Shown here: positions 30,269 to 43,085 of the stretch, piece by piece | Numbering within the stretch: the stretch's first letter is position 1 | Layout of the letters: each line of letters starts with the position of its first letter | Source: an uncultured Alphaproteobacteria bacterium | GTDB lineage: Bacteria > Pseudomonadota > Alphaproteobacteria > Micropepsales > Micropepsaceae | Direction of reading: 5' to 3' | Length of the DNA stretch: 64,000 bases | Assembly: GCA_903862715.1 (NCBI GenBank) | Contig: CAIOYY010000088.1 | Location: 1-64,000 of the forward strand | Position numbers and translations under genes: made by a program | The notes under the pieces: model-generated | Database searches by the model: none | What the model saw: only the letters and a program-made list of their open reading frames with translations | Told to the model about the DNA's origin: nothing

Positions 30269-31909
30269 ATGCCGATTAACCTGCGGGCACCCGAAATCAC
30301 AGAACTGAAGCCGCGTATCACGGTTCTCGGCGTAGGTGGCGCTGGCGGCAATGCCGTCAACAATATGATCAATGCGAAGCTCGAAGGCGTAAGCTTCGTC
30401 GTCGCCAACACGGACGCACAGGCGCTCGCGCAATCCAAAGCCGACCGCCGTATCCAACTCGGCGCGCTTGTCACCGAAGGTCTCGGCGCGGGCGCGAAGC
30501 CCGATGTGGGACGGGCCGCCGCGGAAGAGACGCTCGAGGAAATCCTCGAACATCTCGCGGGCGCGCACATGATCTTCATCACCGCCGGCATGGGCGGCGG
30601 CACCGGAACCGGTGCGGCCCCCGTTATCGCCCGCGCGGTGCGCGAACTCGGTGTCCTCACGGTTGGCGTCGTGACCAAGCCCTTCCACTTTGAAGGCGAC
30701 CGGCGCATGAAGCTGGCCGATCGCGGCATCGAGGAATTGCAGAATTTTGTCGATACGCTGATCGTCATCCCGAACCAGAACCTGTTTCGGGTCGCCAATG
30801 AACGCACCACTTTCGCTCAGGCGTTCGCCATGGCGGACGAGGTGCTGCATTCGGGCGTACGCGGCATCACCGATCTGATCGTGATGCCGGGGCTCATCAA
30901 CCGCGACTTCGCCGACATCAAGACGGTCATGTCCGAGATGGGCAAGGCGATGATGGGCACAGGTGAAACCGATGGTGACAACCGTGCGTTGCGCGCGGCG
31001 GAAGCGGCGATTTCGAATCCGCTGCTCGACGAAGTGTCGATGAAGGGTGCCCGCGCGGTGCTCGTCAATGTCACCGGCGGTCCGGACATGATGCTGTTTG
31101 AAGTCGACGAGGCGGTGAATCGTATCCGCGCCGAAGTCGAATCCGACGCCAATATCCTGTTCGGCAGCGCGCTGTCGGAAAATATGGAAGGTCGTATCCG
31201 CGTCTCGGTGGTGGCGACTGGCATCGACGCCGAATCCTTCGCCCATATGACGCCGGACAATGTGAAGGTCTTGCATCCCGCCCATGCGCGTCAGCAGGCG
31301 CGCATGCAGCCGACCGCACCGCAGGCACCCGTCTATATCGAACCGGAAATCCGGACCAATCCGGTCCATGTGCAGGTCGATACGCTCGTGCAGGGTCTTG
31401 CGGCCGAATCGCTGGAAAATGCGGTTCGCGCGGCACAGGATCAGATCGCGCGCAGTGAGGACGCCATCGTCGATCTCGGCGGAGAAGATGCGCCGATCAT
31501 CGAACGTGAAGACCGCCGCGCGGTTCGCCGCGAGGCACCTGCGCCGCAGCCGGAACCGGCGCGCCGCAGCTGGCTGTTTGGCCGTCGCAAGCCGGAAGCC
31601 AAGCAGGAACCGTTGATGCAGGATTCACGCGATCGGGCGATGGCGCAAACCATCGGCCGCACGAAATCCACGCAAAACGCGGCCCCTAAGGTTTCCGTGA
31701 CCAAGCAGGCTCCGGTCATGCCCGGTACGAAACCGGCGCAGGAACACAAGCCGCGTAATGATGGCGATCTCTTCGGCGATGCTGGAGAGGACAAGCGCGC
31801 GGCGATTCCGGCTTTCCTGCGGGCGCAGGACAAGACGGGCGAAGCCGAGGAAAATGAACGTTTCGAAATTCCCGCCTTCCTGCGCAAACAGGCCGGTACA
31901 GGGAACTGA
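30269..31909 (+). CDS. ftsZ: Cell division GTPase FtsZ with duplicated C-terminal peptide
   Basis: Tubulin-like GTPase forming the Z ring. The GTPase core (about residues 15-320) has [13 protein letters not shown], the tubulin signature [15 protein letters not shown] and the T7-loop [11 protein letters not shown]. It is followed by a long, charged Pro/Gln-rich linker of about 190 residues. The conserved C-terminal peptide occurs twice: IPAFLRAQ at 513-520 and IPAFLRKQ at 534-541. GGAGG 5 nt before 30269 fixes this start; an ATG at 30257 would include the ribosome-binding site as coding sequence. A 105-bp gap after ftsA contains TATAAA at 30229 and may hold a separate ftsZ promoter. Confidence 0.97.
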   Translation: MPINLRAPEITELKPRITVLGVGGAGGNAVNNMINAKLEGVSFVVANTDAQALAQSKADRRIQLGALVTEGLGAGAKPDVGRAAAEETLEEILEHLAGAHMIFITAGMGGGTGTGAAPVIARAVRELGVLTVGVVTKPFHFEGDRRMKLADRGIEELQNFVDTLIVIPNQNLFRVANERTTFAQAFAMADEVLHSGVRGITDLIVMPGLINRDFADIKTVMSEMGKAMMGTGETDGDNRALRAAEAAISNPLLDEVSMKGARAVLVNVTGGPDMMLFEVDEAVNRIRAEVESDANILFGSALSENMEGRIRVSVVATGIDAESFAHMTPDNVKVLHPAHARQQARMQPTAPQAPVYIEPEIRTNPVHVQVDTLVQGLAAESLENAVRAAQDQIARSEDAIVDLGGEDAPIIEREDRRAVRREAPAPQPEPARRSWLFGRRKPEAKQEPLMQDSRDRAMAQTIGRTKSTQNAAPKVSVTKQAPVMPGTKPAQEHKPRNDGDLFGDAGEDKRAAIPAFLRAQDKTGEAEENERFEIPAFLRKQAGTGN

Positions 31910-32760
31910 TGACACGGCGGACATTCGCAAGGGAGACCGGCGCGACCGGTGTCGCTCTCCACGCGGGTGTCCCCGCCACCTTTACGTTACATCCAGCGGC
32001 GCCGGGCACGGGAATCGTGTTCCGGCGCTCTGATGTTTCGGCCCAGAATCCCATTCCCGCCTTGTGGTCGAATGTCGTGGAAACGCGGCTCGGGACGGTA
32101 ATCGAGGGCGCCGATGGCGCAAGCGTCGGCGTCGTCGAACATCTGATGGCCGCGCTGGCGGGCGCGGAAATCGACGATGGCGTGATCGCGGTCGATGGAC
32201 CCGAACCTCCCATCCTCGATGGCGATGCACTGTCCTTCCTGAAAATTGTCGACGAAGCCGGCGTGTCCGAACAGGAGGGCGGGCTCCCGCAGCTTCATGT
32301 CCGCCTTCCGGTGGAAGTTACCCACGGCAATGCGAGTTGCCGGCTTTTGCCCGCATCTTCGCTCGCTTTTCATTTTGAAATCGATTTCGACAGTCCTGCC
32401 ATCGGGCATCAGGAATTCGAACACGCCTTCTCGGCGGAAAGTTTCCGCGCCGACATCGCGCCCGCGCGTACCTTTGGTTTTCTGAAAGAAGCCGAAACCC
32501 TTCGGGCCATGGGCCTTGCCCGTGGCGCCGACCTCACCAACACCCTCGTCATCGATGGCGACGGACTCGCCAATCCGGGGCTTCGGCGGTTCACGGACGA
32601 ATTTGTCCGTCACAAAATCCTCGATGCGGTCGGCGATATGAAACTGGCCGGTCTGCCTTTGGTCGCCCGTTTCGAGGGGCGTCGCTCCAGCCATGCGCTG
32701 AACAATGCCCTTCTTCGGGCGCTGTTCGCCGACCCCGCCAATTACGAGATTCTGCCCTGA
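31909..32760 (+). CDS. lpxC: LpxC, UDP-3-O-acyl-GlcNAc deacetylase
   Basis: Zinc enzyme making the committed step of lipid A synthesis. The 283-residue protein keeps the metal and catalytic residues: H78 in VVEHLM, H235 and D239 in RHKILDAVGD, and H262 in SSHALNNALL, each three residues before the E. coli numbering. TGATG overlap with ftsZ. Last gene of the dcw run; a terminator follows about 150 bp later. The 32761-32914 stretch holds nothing else I can identify. Confidence 0.97.
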   Translation: MTRRTFARETGATGVALHAGVPATFTLHPAAPGTGIVFRRSDVSAQNPIPALWSNVVETRLGTVIEGADGASVGVVEHLMAALAGAEIDDGVIAVDGPEPPILDGDALSFLKIVDEAGVSEQEGGLPQLHVRLPVEVTHGNASCRLLPASSLAFHFEIDFDSPAIGHQEFEHAFSAESFRADIAPARTFGFLKEAETLRAMGLARGADLTNTLVIDGDGLANPGLRRFTDEFVRHKILDAVGDMKLAGLPLVARFEGRRSSHALNNALLRALFADPANYEILP

Positions 32761-32914
32761 ATCCGCTGCGGCGCCGCCCGGCCTCCGGCCAAGGTGCATG
32801 ACAGGCGCGTCATCTTTCACAAAAACCTCTGTTTTCACCGGTAAACACGCCTTCCCGGGATAGGTGCGCACAGGCTCTGGACCGCCGCCATGTCCCGGTG
32901 GCATAAAGAAAAAA

Positions 32915-32950
32915 GCCGCGCGGGCGATACCTTCCGCCCGCGGCCTTTTC
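32915..32950. terminator. Bidirectional terminator between lpxC and bamD
   Basis: A GC-rich stem (GCCG-CG-CGGGCG with CGCCCGCGGC, CG bulged) is followed by CTTTTC on the plus strand and by TTTTTTCTTT on the minus strand. It separates the dcw transcript from bamD, whose ribosome-binding site follows immediately. Confidence 0.75.
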
Positions 32951-32963
32951 GCCAGGAAGACGG

Positions 32964-33803
32964 ATGATGCATTTGCCTTGGACCAAGCCGACCCGTGCCC
33001 TTGTCGTAGCCGCGCTTCTTGCCGGAGGCCTTGGCCTTTCCGGTTGCGCCGACGAGGCGATCGGCCCCGCCGCCTATGTCGAGCGTCCGGTCGAGCAGAT
33101 CTATAACGACGCTTGGTCCTATGTGGAAAACGAGGAATGGATTGAAGCCGGGATTCAGTTCGGCGAAGTCGAACGCCAGCATCCCTATTCGGTCTGGGCC
33201 CGCCGCGCGCTGCTGATGTCCGCCTTCTCTTATTATATGGGCAACCGCTACGCCGAAGCGATCGACACCGCGAACACCTTCATCCAGCTTCATCCCGGCA
33301 ATCGTGACATTCCCTACGCCTATTATCTGAAGGCGGTTTCGCTCTACGAACAGATCGGCGACGTTCACCGTGATCAAGCCCGCACCAATGAAGCGCTGGT
33401 CGCGTTGCAGGATCTCGTTCAGCGTTATGCCGATACGGAATATGCGCGCGACGCCCGCCTGAAAATCGATCTCACGCGTGATCACCTTGCGGGCAAGGAA
33501 ATGACCGTCGGGCGGTTTTATCTCCGCACGGGCAATCCGCTCGCCGCGATCATCCGTTTCCGCACCGTTGTCGAATCCTATCAGACCACCAGCCACACGC
33601 CGGAAGCGCTGGAACGCCTGACGGAAGCCTATCTGACGCTCGGACTTGTGTCCGAAGCGCAGACTTCGGCCGCCGTGCTGGGCCATAACTATCCAGGCAG
33701 TCCTTGGTATGAAGATGCCTATGCGCTTCTGACCGATGAGGGCGTGGCACCGCGCGAAGATGACCAATCCTGGATCAGCCGGGCCTGGAACTCGGTATTC
33801 TGA
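32964..33803 (+). CDS. bamD: Outer membrane assembly lipoprotein BamD
   Basis: Essential lipoprotein of the BAM complex that folds outer-membrane beta-barrels. Lipoprotein signal with lipobox LSGC (Cys near residue 28), then TPR-like repeats: WSYVENEEWIEAGIQFGEVERQHPYS, AFSYYMGNRYAEAIDTANTFI, and RYADTEYARDARLKIDL. 279 residues, typical length. AGGAAG precedes the tandem ATG start. Confidence 0.95.
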   Translation: MMHLPWTKPTRALVVAALLAGGLGLSGCADEAIGPAAYVERPVEQIYNDAWSYVENEEWIEAGIQFGEVERQHPYSVWARRALLMSAFSYYMGNRYAEAIDTANTFIQLHPGNRDIPYAYYLKAVSLYEQIGDVHRDQARTNEALVALQDLVQRYADTEYARDARLKIDLTRDHLAGKEMTVGRFYLRTGNPLAAIIRFRTVVESYQTTSHTPEALERLTEAYLTLGLVSEAQTSAAVLGHNYPGSPWYEDAYALLTDEGVAPREDDQSWISRAWNSVF

Positions 33804-33819
33804 GCGATACGGGCATTCC

Positions 33820-37637
<3,818 letters not shown>

Positions 37638-37704
37638 GTCCTGTAACATTCGGGGTGTTTAATGCGGTCCAACGGGGGGCAACATCCAGGGCAGGACGCG
37701 CATC

Positions 37705-37908
37705 ATGAGCCAGATCACGATTTCCAATCTCGACGACCACATCCTTCAGGGCCTGAAGCAGATTGCGTGGCAGAACGGGCTTCCCTTCGATGAATCACTG
37801 CGACGTCTCTTGAGCGAGACCGTGTCGGCGCGCGCCGCACGCTCGCAGCAGCAAAGGCTCCGTTCGATGGCGGGCAATGCGTTCCGCCTTCCCGCTGAAA
37901 CCGATTAG
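37705..37908 (+). CDS. FitA-like ribbon-helix-helix protein, no toxin partner
   Basis: A 67-residue protein starting MSQITISNLDDHILQGLKQI, the ribbon-helix-helix pattern of FitA/VapB-type antitoxins, with a basic Gln/Arg-rich second half. These proteins normally precede a PIN-domain toxin, but the next gene is on the opposite strand and is an aminopeptidase. It is therefore an orphan antitoxin or a stand-alone regulator. The stop codon overlaps the opposing pepP stop region. Confidence 0.75.
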   Translation: MSQITISNLDDHILQGLKQIAWQNGLPFDESLRRLLSETVSARAARSQQQRLRSMAGNAFRLPAETD

Positions 37909-39731
37909 ATCGCGCGGGTCGCCTCGCCAAGCCAGCGCGAAGCGTCGGCATCGTCGGCAAGAAGCGGGGCAAGCGCTCCGTTTACGTCTGCGTGATAGGT
38001 GTTGAGCCAGGCTCTTTCGCCCGCGTCCAGAAGGGATGTGTCCACCAGCGCAAGATCGATGGGCGCGAGCGTGATGGTCTCGAAACCGAGGAGCTTGCGC
38101 TCCGCACCCGGCGGCGGTTCCAGCTCGCGCACGACGACAAGATTTTCAATCCGGATGCCGTAAGCGCCCGCTTTGTAATAGCCGGGCTCGTTCGAGCAGA
38201 TCATGCCCGCTTTCAGCGCCTGTCCCGCGCCGCGCGGCGAAATGCTTTGCGGTCCCTCATGCACCGACAGATAGGCGCCGACGCCATGGCCTGTGCCATG
38301 TCCGTAGTCGAGGCCGACCTCCCATAAAGGCCGCCGGGCAAAACCGTCGAGTTGCGCCCCCGTGGTGCCTTCGGGAAAGCGCGCCGTCGCCAGTGCGATA
38401 TGGCCTTTCAGCACGCGGGTGAAACGGTCGCGCATTTCCGCGCTCGGCGTTCCGATGGCGACCGTGCGGGTCACATCCGTCGTGCCGTCTTCATATTGTC
38501 CGCCGGAATCGATCAGGAACAACTCGCCGGTCTTCAGTTTGCGGTCGGTCTTTTCGGTCACGCGGTAATGCACCACCGCGCCATGCGCGCCCGCGCCGGA
38601 AATGGAATCGAAGCTCACATCGCGCAGCTTGCCGGTCGCGCGGCGAAATTCTTCAAGCTTCACCACCGTGTCGATTTCGCTCAAATGCCCCTTGGGCGCT
38701 TCCACCGACAGCCAGGCAAGAAAGCGCGTCAACGCCGCGCCGTCGCGCAGATGCGCCGCGCGCACGCCCGCAAGCTCCGTTTCATTCTTGCAGGCCTTGG
38801 GTAATTGGCAGGGATCGTCGCCGCGCACCACTTTCGCGCCGCCCGTTTCCAACGAATCGAACACAAAGCCGCTGGCGGTCGAAGGATCGACGAGAACGGT
38901 TTTGCCCTTCATCGCTTCCAGCGCGGTTCCGAATTCGGCGGGCGGCCTTAAACGCACCTGATTGCCGAAATGCGCGCGTAATTCGTCCGAAGCCTTGGCG
39001 TCGTCCAGAAACAGATCGACATCTCCGTTCTTTGCGAGGATCGCAAAGGACAGTGCGAAGGGCGTATGCGGCACGTCGGAGCCGCGCATGTTCAGAAGCC
39101 AGCAGATGGAATCGGGTAGGGTCAGAACCGTTGCGTCCGCGCCGCGCCTTGCCAGGGCATCGGCAATGCGTGCGCGTTTCTGTTCGGAGGTCTCCCCCGC
39201 GAGGCTCAACGGATGGATGATCGCTTTCGCCACTGGCGGCGGCGGTTGGTCCGCCCAGACAGCGTCCAGCACATTGTCCGCACACGGAGCAAGTTCGGAG
39301 CGCGCCGCATCCACGGTTTTCTGCAACCGTTCGATGCTGCCTTGCGTTTGCAGCTTCGGATCGTAGCCGAGTTTCGCGCCGGGTTTGAGATGTTCCGTCA
39401 GCCATTTCATCGGCCCGTCATTCGAAACATCCAGCGTCTCGAACAGGCTCGTGTCGGTCTGATCGCGCACCTGCAGCGTGTAACGCCCATCGACGAACAC
39501 CGCCGCTTTGTCGTCCAGCACGATGGCGAGGCCGGCCGAGCCGGTGAACCCTGTCAGCCAGGACAGCCGTTCGGCACGTTTGGGCACATATTCGCCCTGA
39601 TGCTCGTCGGCACGCGGTATGAGGAAACCGGCAAGCCCGCGCCGCTGCAGTTCGCTGCGCAGAAGCGCGAGTCGCGGTGCGACATGGGACGGATCACTTT
39701 GTTCGTCGAAAGTCTGGAAGGGCTTGTTCAT
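37905..39731 (-). CDS. Xaa-Pro aminopeptidase, M24B family
   Basis: Cleaves N-terminal residues before proline. The large 608-residue form has two N-terminal creatinase-like domains (FLIPRADEHQGEYVP, LTGFTGSAG) and a C-terminal pita-bread catalytic domain: FLIDSGGQYEDGTTDVTRT with the two Asp metal ligands, YGHGTGHGVGAYLSVHEGPQ with His, and SNEPGYYKAGAYGIRIEN with Glu. The ATG at 39731 is preferred over a TTG two codons upstream. It follows prmA by 9 bp. Confidence 0.94.
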   Translation of the reverse strand: MNKPFQTFDEQSDPSHVAPRLALLRSELQRRGLAGFLIPRADEHQGEYVPKRAERLSWLTGFTGSAGLAIVLDDKAAVFVDGRYTLQVRDQTDTSLFETLDVSNDGPMKWLTEHLKPGAKLGYDPKLQTQGSIERLQKTVDAARSELAPCADNVLDAVWADQPPPPVAKAIIHPLSLAGETSEQKRARIADALARRGADATVLTLPDSICWLLNMRGSDVPHTPFALSFAILAKNGDVDLFLDDAKASDELRAHFGNQVRLRPPAEFGTALEAMKGKTVLVDPSTASGFVFDSLETGGAKVVRGDDPCQLPKACKNETELAGVRAAHLRDGAALTRFLAWLSVEAPKGHLSEIDTVVKLEEFRRATGKLRDVSFDSISGAGAHGAVVHYRVTEKTDRKLKTGELFLIDSGGQYEDGTTDVTRTVAIGTPSAEMRDRFTRVLKGHIALATARFPEGTTGAQLDGFARRPLWEVGLDYGHGTGHGVGAYLSVHEGPQSISPRGAGQALKAGMICSNEPGYYKAGAYGIRIENLVVVRELEPPPGAERKLLGFETITLAPIDLALVDTSLLDAGERAWLNTYHADVNGALAPLLADDADASRWLGEATRAI

Positions 39732-39740
39732 CGACAAGCT

Positions 39741-40610
39741 TTAGCGCCCGCGCGCCGGTCTCTCAAGGATGAGGGCCGACCAGGAGGCCTGCCGCAGCAC
39801 ATGGCGAAACACCATGCCCTGCGAACGATAGAAGGACAGCACCAACCCTTCCTGCCAGTAGAGCAGGCCCGACAGCACCAGAGAACCGCCCGGCGCAATC
39901 ACCGAACAGATCTGTGGTGCGAGCCGCGTCAGTGGCCCCGCAAGAATATTGGCCAGCACCAGATCGAAGGGCGCACCTGCGCGGATGAAGGGATGGTCGA
40001 GCCCTTCCGCCACGCCGGATTTAATCAGCGGTCCGACCTCATTCAACTGCGCATTGCCGCGCGTCGTCTCGACCGCGACCGGGTCGATGTCGGTGGCGAG
40101 CACGGATTTGTGCCACAGCTTCGCTGCGGCAATCGCCAGAACGCCGGTGCCGCATCCGACATCCAGCGCGTTGCGATAGGCTCTGACGCGCGCAAGCCGG
40201 GTCAGAGCTTCGAGACACAGAGCGGTTGTTTCGTGATGACCGGTGCCGAAGGCGAGTCCGGCTTCAATGCGCATCGGAATAACGCCGGACGGCACCTTGC
40301 CGGAATCATGCGCGCCATAAACGAAGAAGCGTCCCGCGCGCACGGGCGGCAGGCCTTCCTGCGAGGTGCGTATCCAGTCCTGATCGGGCAGCGGCGCGGA
40401 CGCTACGGGAAGCCCGACGAGGTTGCTCAAGAAATTCACATCGGGTGGCGCATCATACAGCGCCTCGACAATCGAATTCGGCGCGAAGGGATCTTCGGCG
40501 ATCAGCACGGCCTGCGGCAAAGGCGGCGTGATTTCGAACAACGCCGCCACATCGGGCGCGCGTTCCTTCGGCAGCGTCACCGACGCTTTCCAGAGAGGGG
40601 GATTAATCAT
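39741..40610 (-). CDS. prmA: Ribosomal protein L11 methyltransferase PrmA
   Basis: SAM-dependent enzyme that methylates ribosomal protein L11. The catalytic half has GLAFGTGHHETTALCLEAL, the SAM motif ALDVGCGTGVLAIAAAKL and the NPPY-class motif as LVLANILAGPL. 289 residues. ATG start overlaps the uvrD stop by 4 bp, so the two are translationally coupled. Confidence 0.94.
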   Translation of the reverse strand: MINPPLWKASVTLPKERAPDVAALFEITPPLPQAVLIAEDPFAPNSIVEALYDAPPDVNFLSNLVGLPVASAPLPDQDWIRTSQEGLPPVRAGRFFVYGAHDSGKVPSGVIPMRIEAGLAFGTGHHETTALCLEALTRLARVRAYRNALDVGCGTGVLAIAAAKLWHKSVLATDIDPVAVETTRGNAQLNEVGPLIKSGVAEGLDHPFIRAGAPFDLVLANILAGPLTRLAPQICSVIAPGGSLVLSGLLYWQEGLVLSFYRSQGMVFRHVLRQASWSALILERPARGR

Positions 40611-42979
40611 GTCTTGCTTACAAACCCGTCCATCACGCGTTTTGAGCCGGCCTTCTCGAAATCGACGAGAAGCTTGTTGCCCTCGACCGACACGATGCGG
40701 CCATAACCGAATTTCTGATGGAACACACGCTCCCCCGCCGAGAATGCGGAGGAAGCGGTATCGCTGGCCACGACTTTCGCTTTGGCGTTGATCACCGGTC
40801 CGCGCGGCGACGTCCCGTTGCCCCAGCCGCCGCCACCACCACCGGAAGCGCGGCGCTCCTGCGCACGCCGCCAGCCGGGGCTGTCATAGGTCGAGCCTGC
40901 GCCCTGCTGCTGTCCGTAATTCTGCGCATTGTCGCGGAACGAACCGTATTGGCCGTGAAAGCCCTCATCGGCGACCGCGTCGATATTTGCCTGCGGCAAT
41001 TCATTGGCGAAGCGCGAAGGAAGGGCGCTCTGCCACAGCCCATGCACGCGCCGGTTCGACGCGAAACTGACAAAGGCGTGTTTGCGCGCGCGCGTCAGTC
41101 CGACATAGGCAAGGCGGCGCTCTTCTTCGAGGCCAGCGGTGCCTTTTTCATCCAGCGTCCGCTGCGACGGGAACAGCCCCTCCTCCCATCCAGGAAGAAA
41201 CACGACATCGAATTCCAGACCCTTCGCGGCGTGCAGCGTCATCAGGCTGAGCTTGTCATTGCCCGCCTGATCCGATTCCATCTCCATCACCAGCGAAACA
41301 TGCTCAAGGAAAGCGGGCAGGGATTCGAAACTCTCCATCGAGCGCACAAGCTCTTTGAGGTTGTCGAGGCGCCCGGCGGATTCCGGCGATTTGTCGGCCT
41401 TCAGCATGTCCGTATAACCGGATTCATCCAGCACCATTTCGGCCAGCTCGGTATGCGGGAGTGTCGGCACATTGTTGCGCCAGCGTGCAAATGCGTCGAT
41501 CAGCTCCGCCAGCGCCTTGCGCGCCTTGGGCGTGATTTCGTCGCTGGCGATCAGATCGGACGCGGCCGCGAGCATTGGAATCCCCTGCGCCCGCGCATGA
41601 TTATGCAGTGCCTGAATCGCGGCATCGCCCAAGCCCCGTTTCGGTTTGTTGACGATACGCTCGAACGCCAGATCGTCGTCGGGCTGCGCGATGATCCTTA
41701 AATACGCCAGCGCATCGCGGATTTCCTGACGCTCGTAAAAGCGTGGGCCGCCAACGACACGATAGGGAAGGCCGAGCGCCAGAAAACGGTCTTCGAATTC
41801 GCGCATCTGGAACGAGGCGCGCACCAGCACCGCCATCTGCGTAAAGGGTGTTCCCTGCCGGTGCAGATTTTCCGCCTGTCCCGCTACGCCGCGTGCTTCT
41901 TCCTCGGCGTCCCACAGTCCCTTCACTTCAACCTTGTCGCCATCATCGTCGCGTTCGGTCCACAAGGTTTTCCCGAGCCGGTCGCGGTTGGCGGCGATAA
42001 GGCCCGAAGCCGCCGCGAGAATATGCGGCGTCGAACGATAATTGCGTTCGAGGCGAACGACTTTCGCGCCGGGAAAATCGCGTTCGAAGCGCAGAATGTT
42101 TTCCACTTCCGCGCCGCGCCAGGCATAGATCGACTGATCATCATCGCCGACGACGCAGATGTTTCTCGTTTTAGCCGACAGAAGCCGCAGCCACAGATAT
42201 TGCGCGACATTCGTGTCCTGGTATTCGTCCACCAACATATAGGCAAAACGGTTCTGATATTCCTCGAGAATGCTCGCATTCGAGCGCAGCAGCGTGATCG
42301 GCTCCAGAAGCAGATCCCCGAAATCGACGGCGTTCAGCGCCTTCAGCCGGGCCTGATATTGCCGGTACAGATCGCGCGCCTTGCCGAAGGCAAAGCCCTG
42401 TCCATCGCTGTCCGAAACCTGTTCCGGCGTCAGCGCGCGGTTCTTCCAGCCATCGATCATCATGGCGAGGGTCCGCGCCGGCCAGCGCTTCTCGTCGATG
42501 TTTTCGGCGGCCAGCAATTGCTTCATCAGCCTTATCTGGTCGTCGGTATCTAGAATGGTGAAATTCGGTTTCAGCCCGGCGAGTTCCGCATGGCGGCGCA
42601 GCATCTTCGCGCCGATGGAATGAAACGTGCCGAGCCACTGCATGCCTTCGACCACGCCGCCGATCAGGCTGCCGATGCGCTCTTTCATTTCGCGCGCGGC
42701 CTTGTTGGTGAAGGTCACGGCTAGAATCCCCCACGGCGCGGCGCGGCGCGTGGCGAGAATATGGGCGAGGCGGGTAGTCAGCACCCGTGTCTTGCCGGTT
42801 CCGGCCCCCGCCAGCACCAGAACGGGGCCATCCACCGCCAGCACCGCTTCGCGCTGTTCGGCGTTCAGCCCCTTCAGATAGGCAGGTTCCGCCGCCGGGT
42901 TGCTCGCGGGACGAGGCTCGGGAGCGGATTCAAAGGCCGAATCCAGCGGATCGGAATAGGAATGAGAGGGCGTGGTCAC
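40607..42979 (-). CDS. uvrD: UvrD/PcrA-type DNA helicase II
   Basis: SF1A 3'-5' helicase of nucleotide excision and mismatch repair. Walker A AGAGTGKT near residue 60, motif Ia TFTNKAAREM, motif II VDEYQDTN, motif III GDDDQSIYAWRGA, motif IV RLERNYRS, motif V TLHAAKGLEFD and motif VI YVGLTRA. The C-terminal linker has a Gly run, then a UvrD Tudor-like domain (GERVFHQKFGYGRIVSVEG). 790 residues, GTG start. A near-consensus LexA box lies 34 bp upstream. Confidence 0.96.
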   Translation of the reverse strand: MTTPSHSYSDPLDSAFESAPEPRPASNPAAEPAYLKGLNAEQREAVLAVDGPVLVLAGAGTGKTRVLTTRLAHILATRRAAPWGILAVTFTNKAAREMKERIGSLIGGVVEGMQWLGTFHSIGAKMLRRHAELAGLKPNFTILDTDDQIRLMKQLLAAENIDEKRWPARTLAMMIDGWKNRALTPEQVSDSDGQGFAFGKARDLYRQYQARLKALNAVDFGDLLLEPITLLRSNASILEEYQNRFAYMLVDEYQDTNVAQYLWLRLLSAKTRNICVVGDDDQSIYAWRGAEVENILRFERDFPGAKVVRLERNYRSTPHILAAASGLIAANRDRLGKTLWTERDDDGDKVEVKGLWDAEEEARGVAGQAENLHRQGTPFTQMAVLVRASFQMREFEDRFLALGLPYRVVGGPRFYERQEIRDALAYLRIIAQPDDDLAFERIVNKPKRGLGDAAIQALHNHARAQGIPMLAAASDLIASDEITPKARKALAELIDAFARWRNNVPTLPHTELAEMVLDESGYTDMLKADKSPESAGRLDNLKELVRSMESFESLPAFLEHVSLVMEMESDQAGNDKLSLMTLHAAKGLEFDVVFLPGWEEGLFPSQRTLDEKGTAGLEEERRLAYVGLTRARKHAFVSFASNRRVHGLWQSALPSRFANELPQANIDAVADEGFHGQYGSFRDNAQNYGQQQGAGSTYDSPGWRRAQERRASGGGGGGWGNGTSPRGPVINAKAKVVASDTASSAFSAGERVFHQKFGYGRIVSVEGNKLLVDFEKAGSKRVMDGFVSKT

Positions 42980-43012
42980 GATTCGGATGGTTTAGCAGCG
43001 CAAAGCCGGTTT

Positions 43013-43027
43013 GTCCTGTATTTGTTC
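43013..43027 (-). promoter_or_regulatory. Near-consensus LexA box upstream of uvrD
   Basis: On the minus strand the site reads GAACAAATACAGGAC, one base from GAAC-N7-GAAC, and lies 34 bp before the uvrD start. uvrD is an SOS gene in many bacteria. The spacer resembles that of the perfect box at 13310. Confidence 0.5.
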
Positions 43028-43085
43028 CCGCTTGTGCCCGGCGGAAAAAGCGGGAATCAAGCGCAGCTTGGAACTTGGGGTAGCA

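Noticed and set aside
31909-32760. Possible truncation of LpxC (283 versus about 305 residues)
   Set aside because: All zinc and catalytic residues are present in register; the shorter length comes from the C-terminus.
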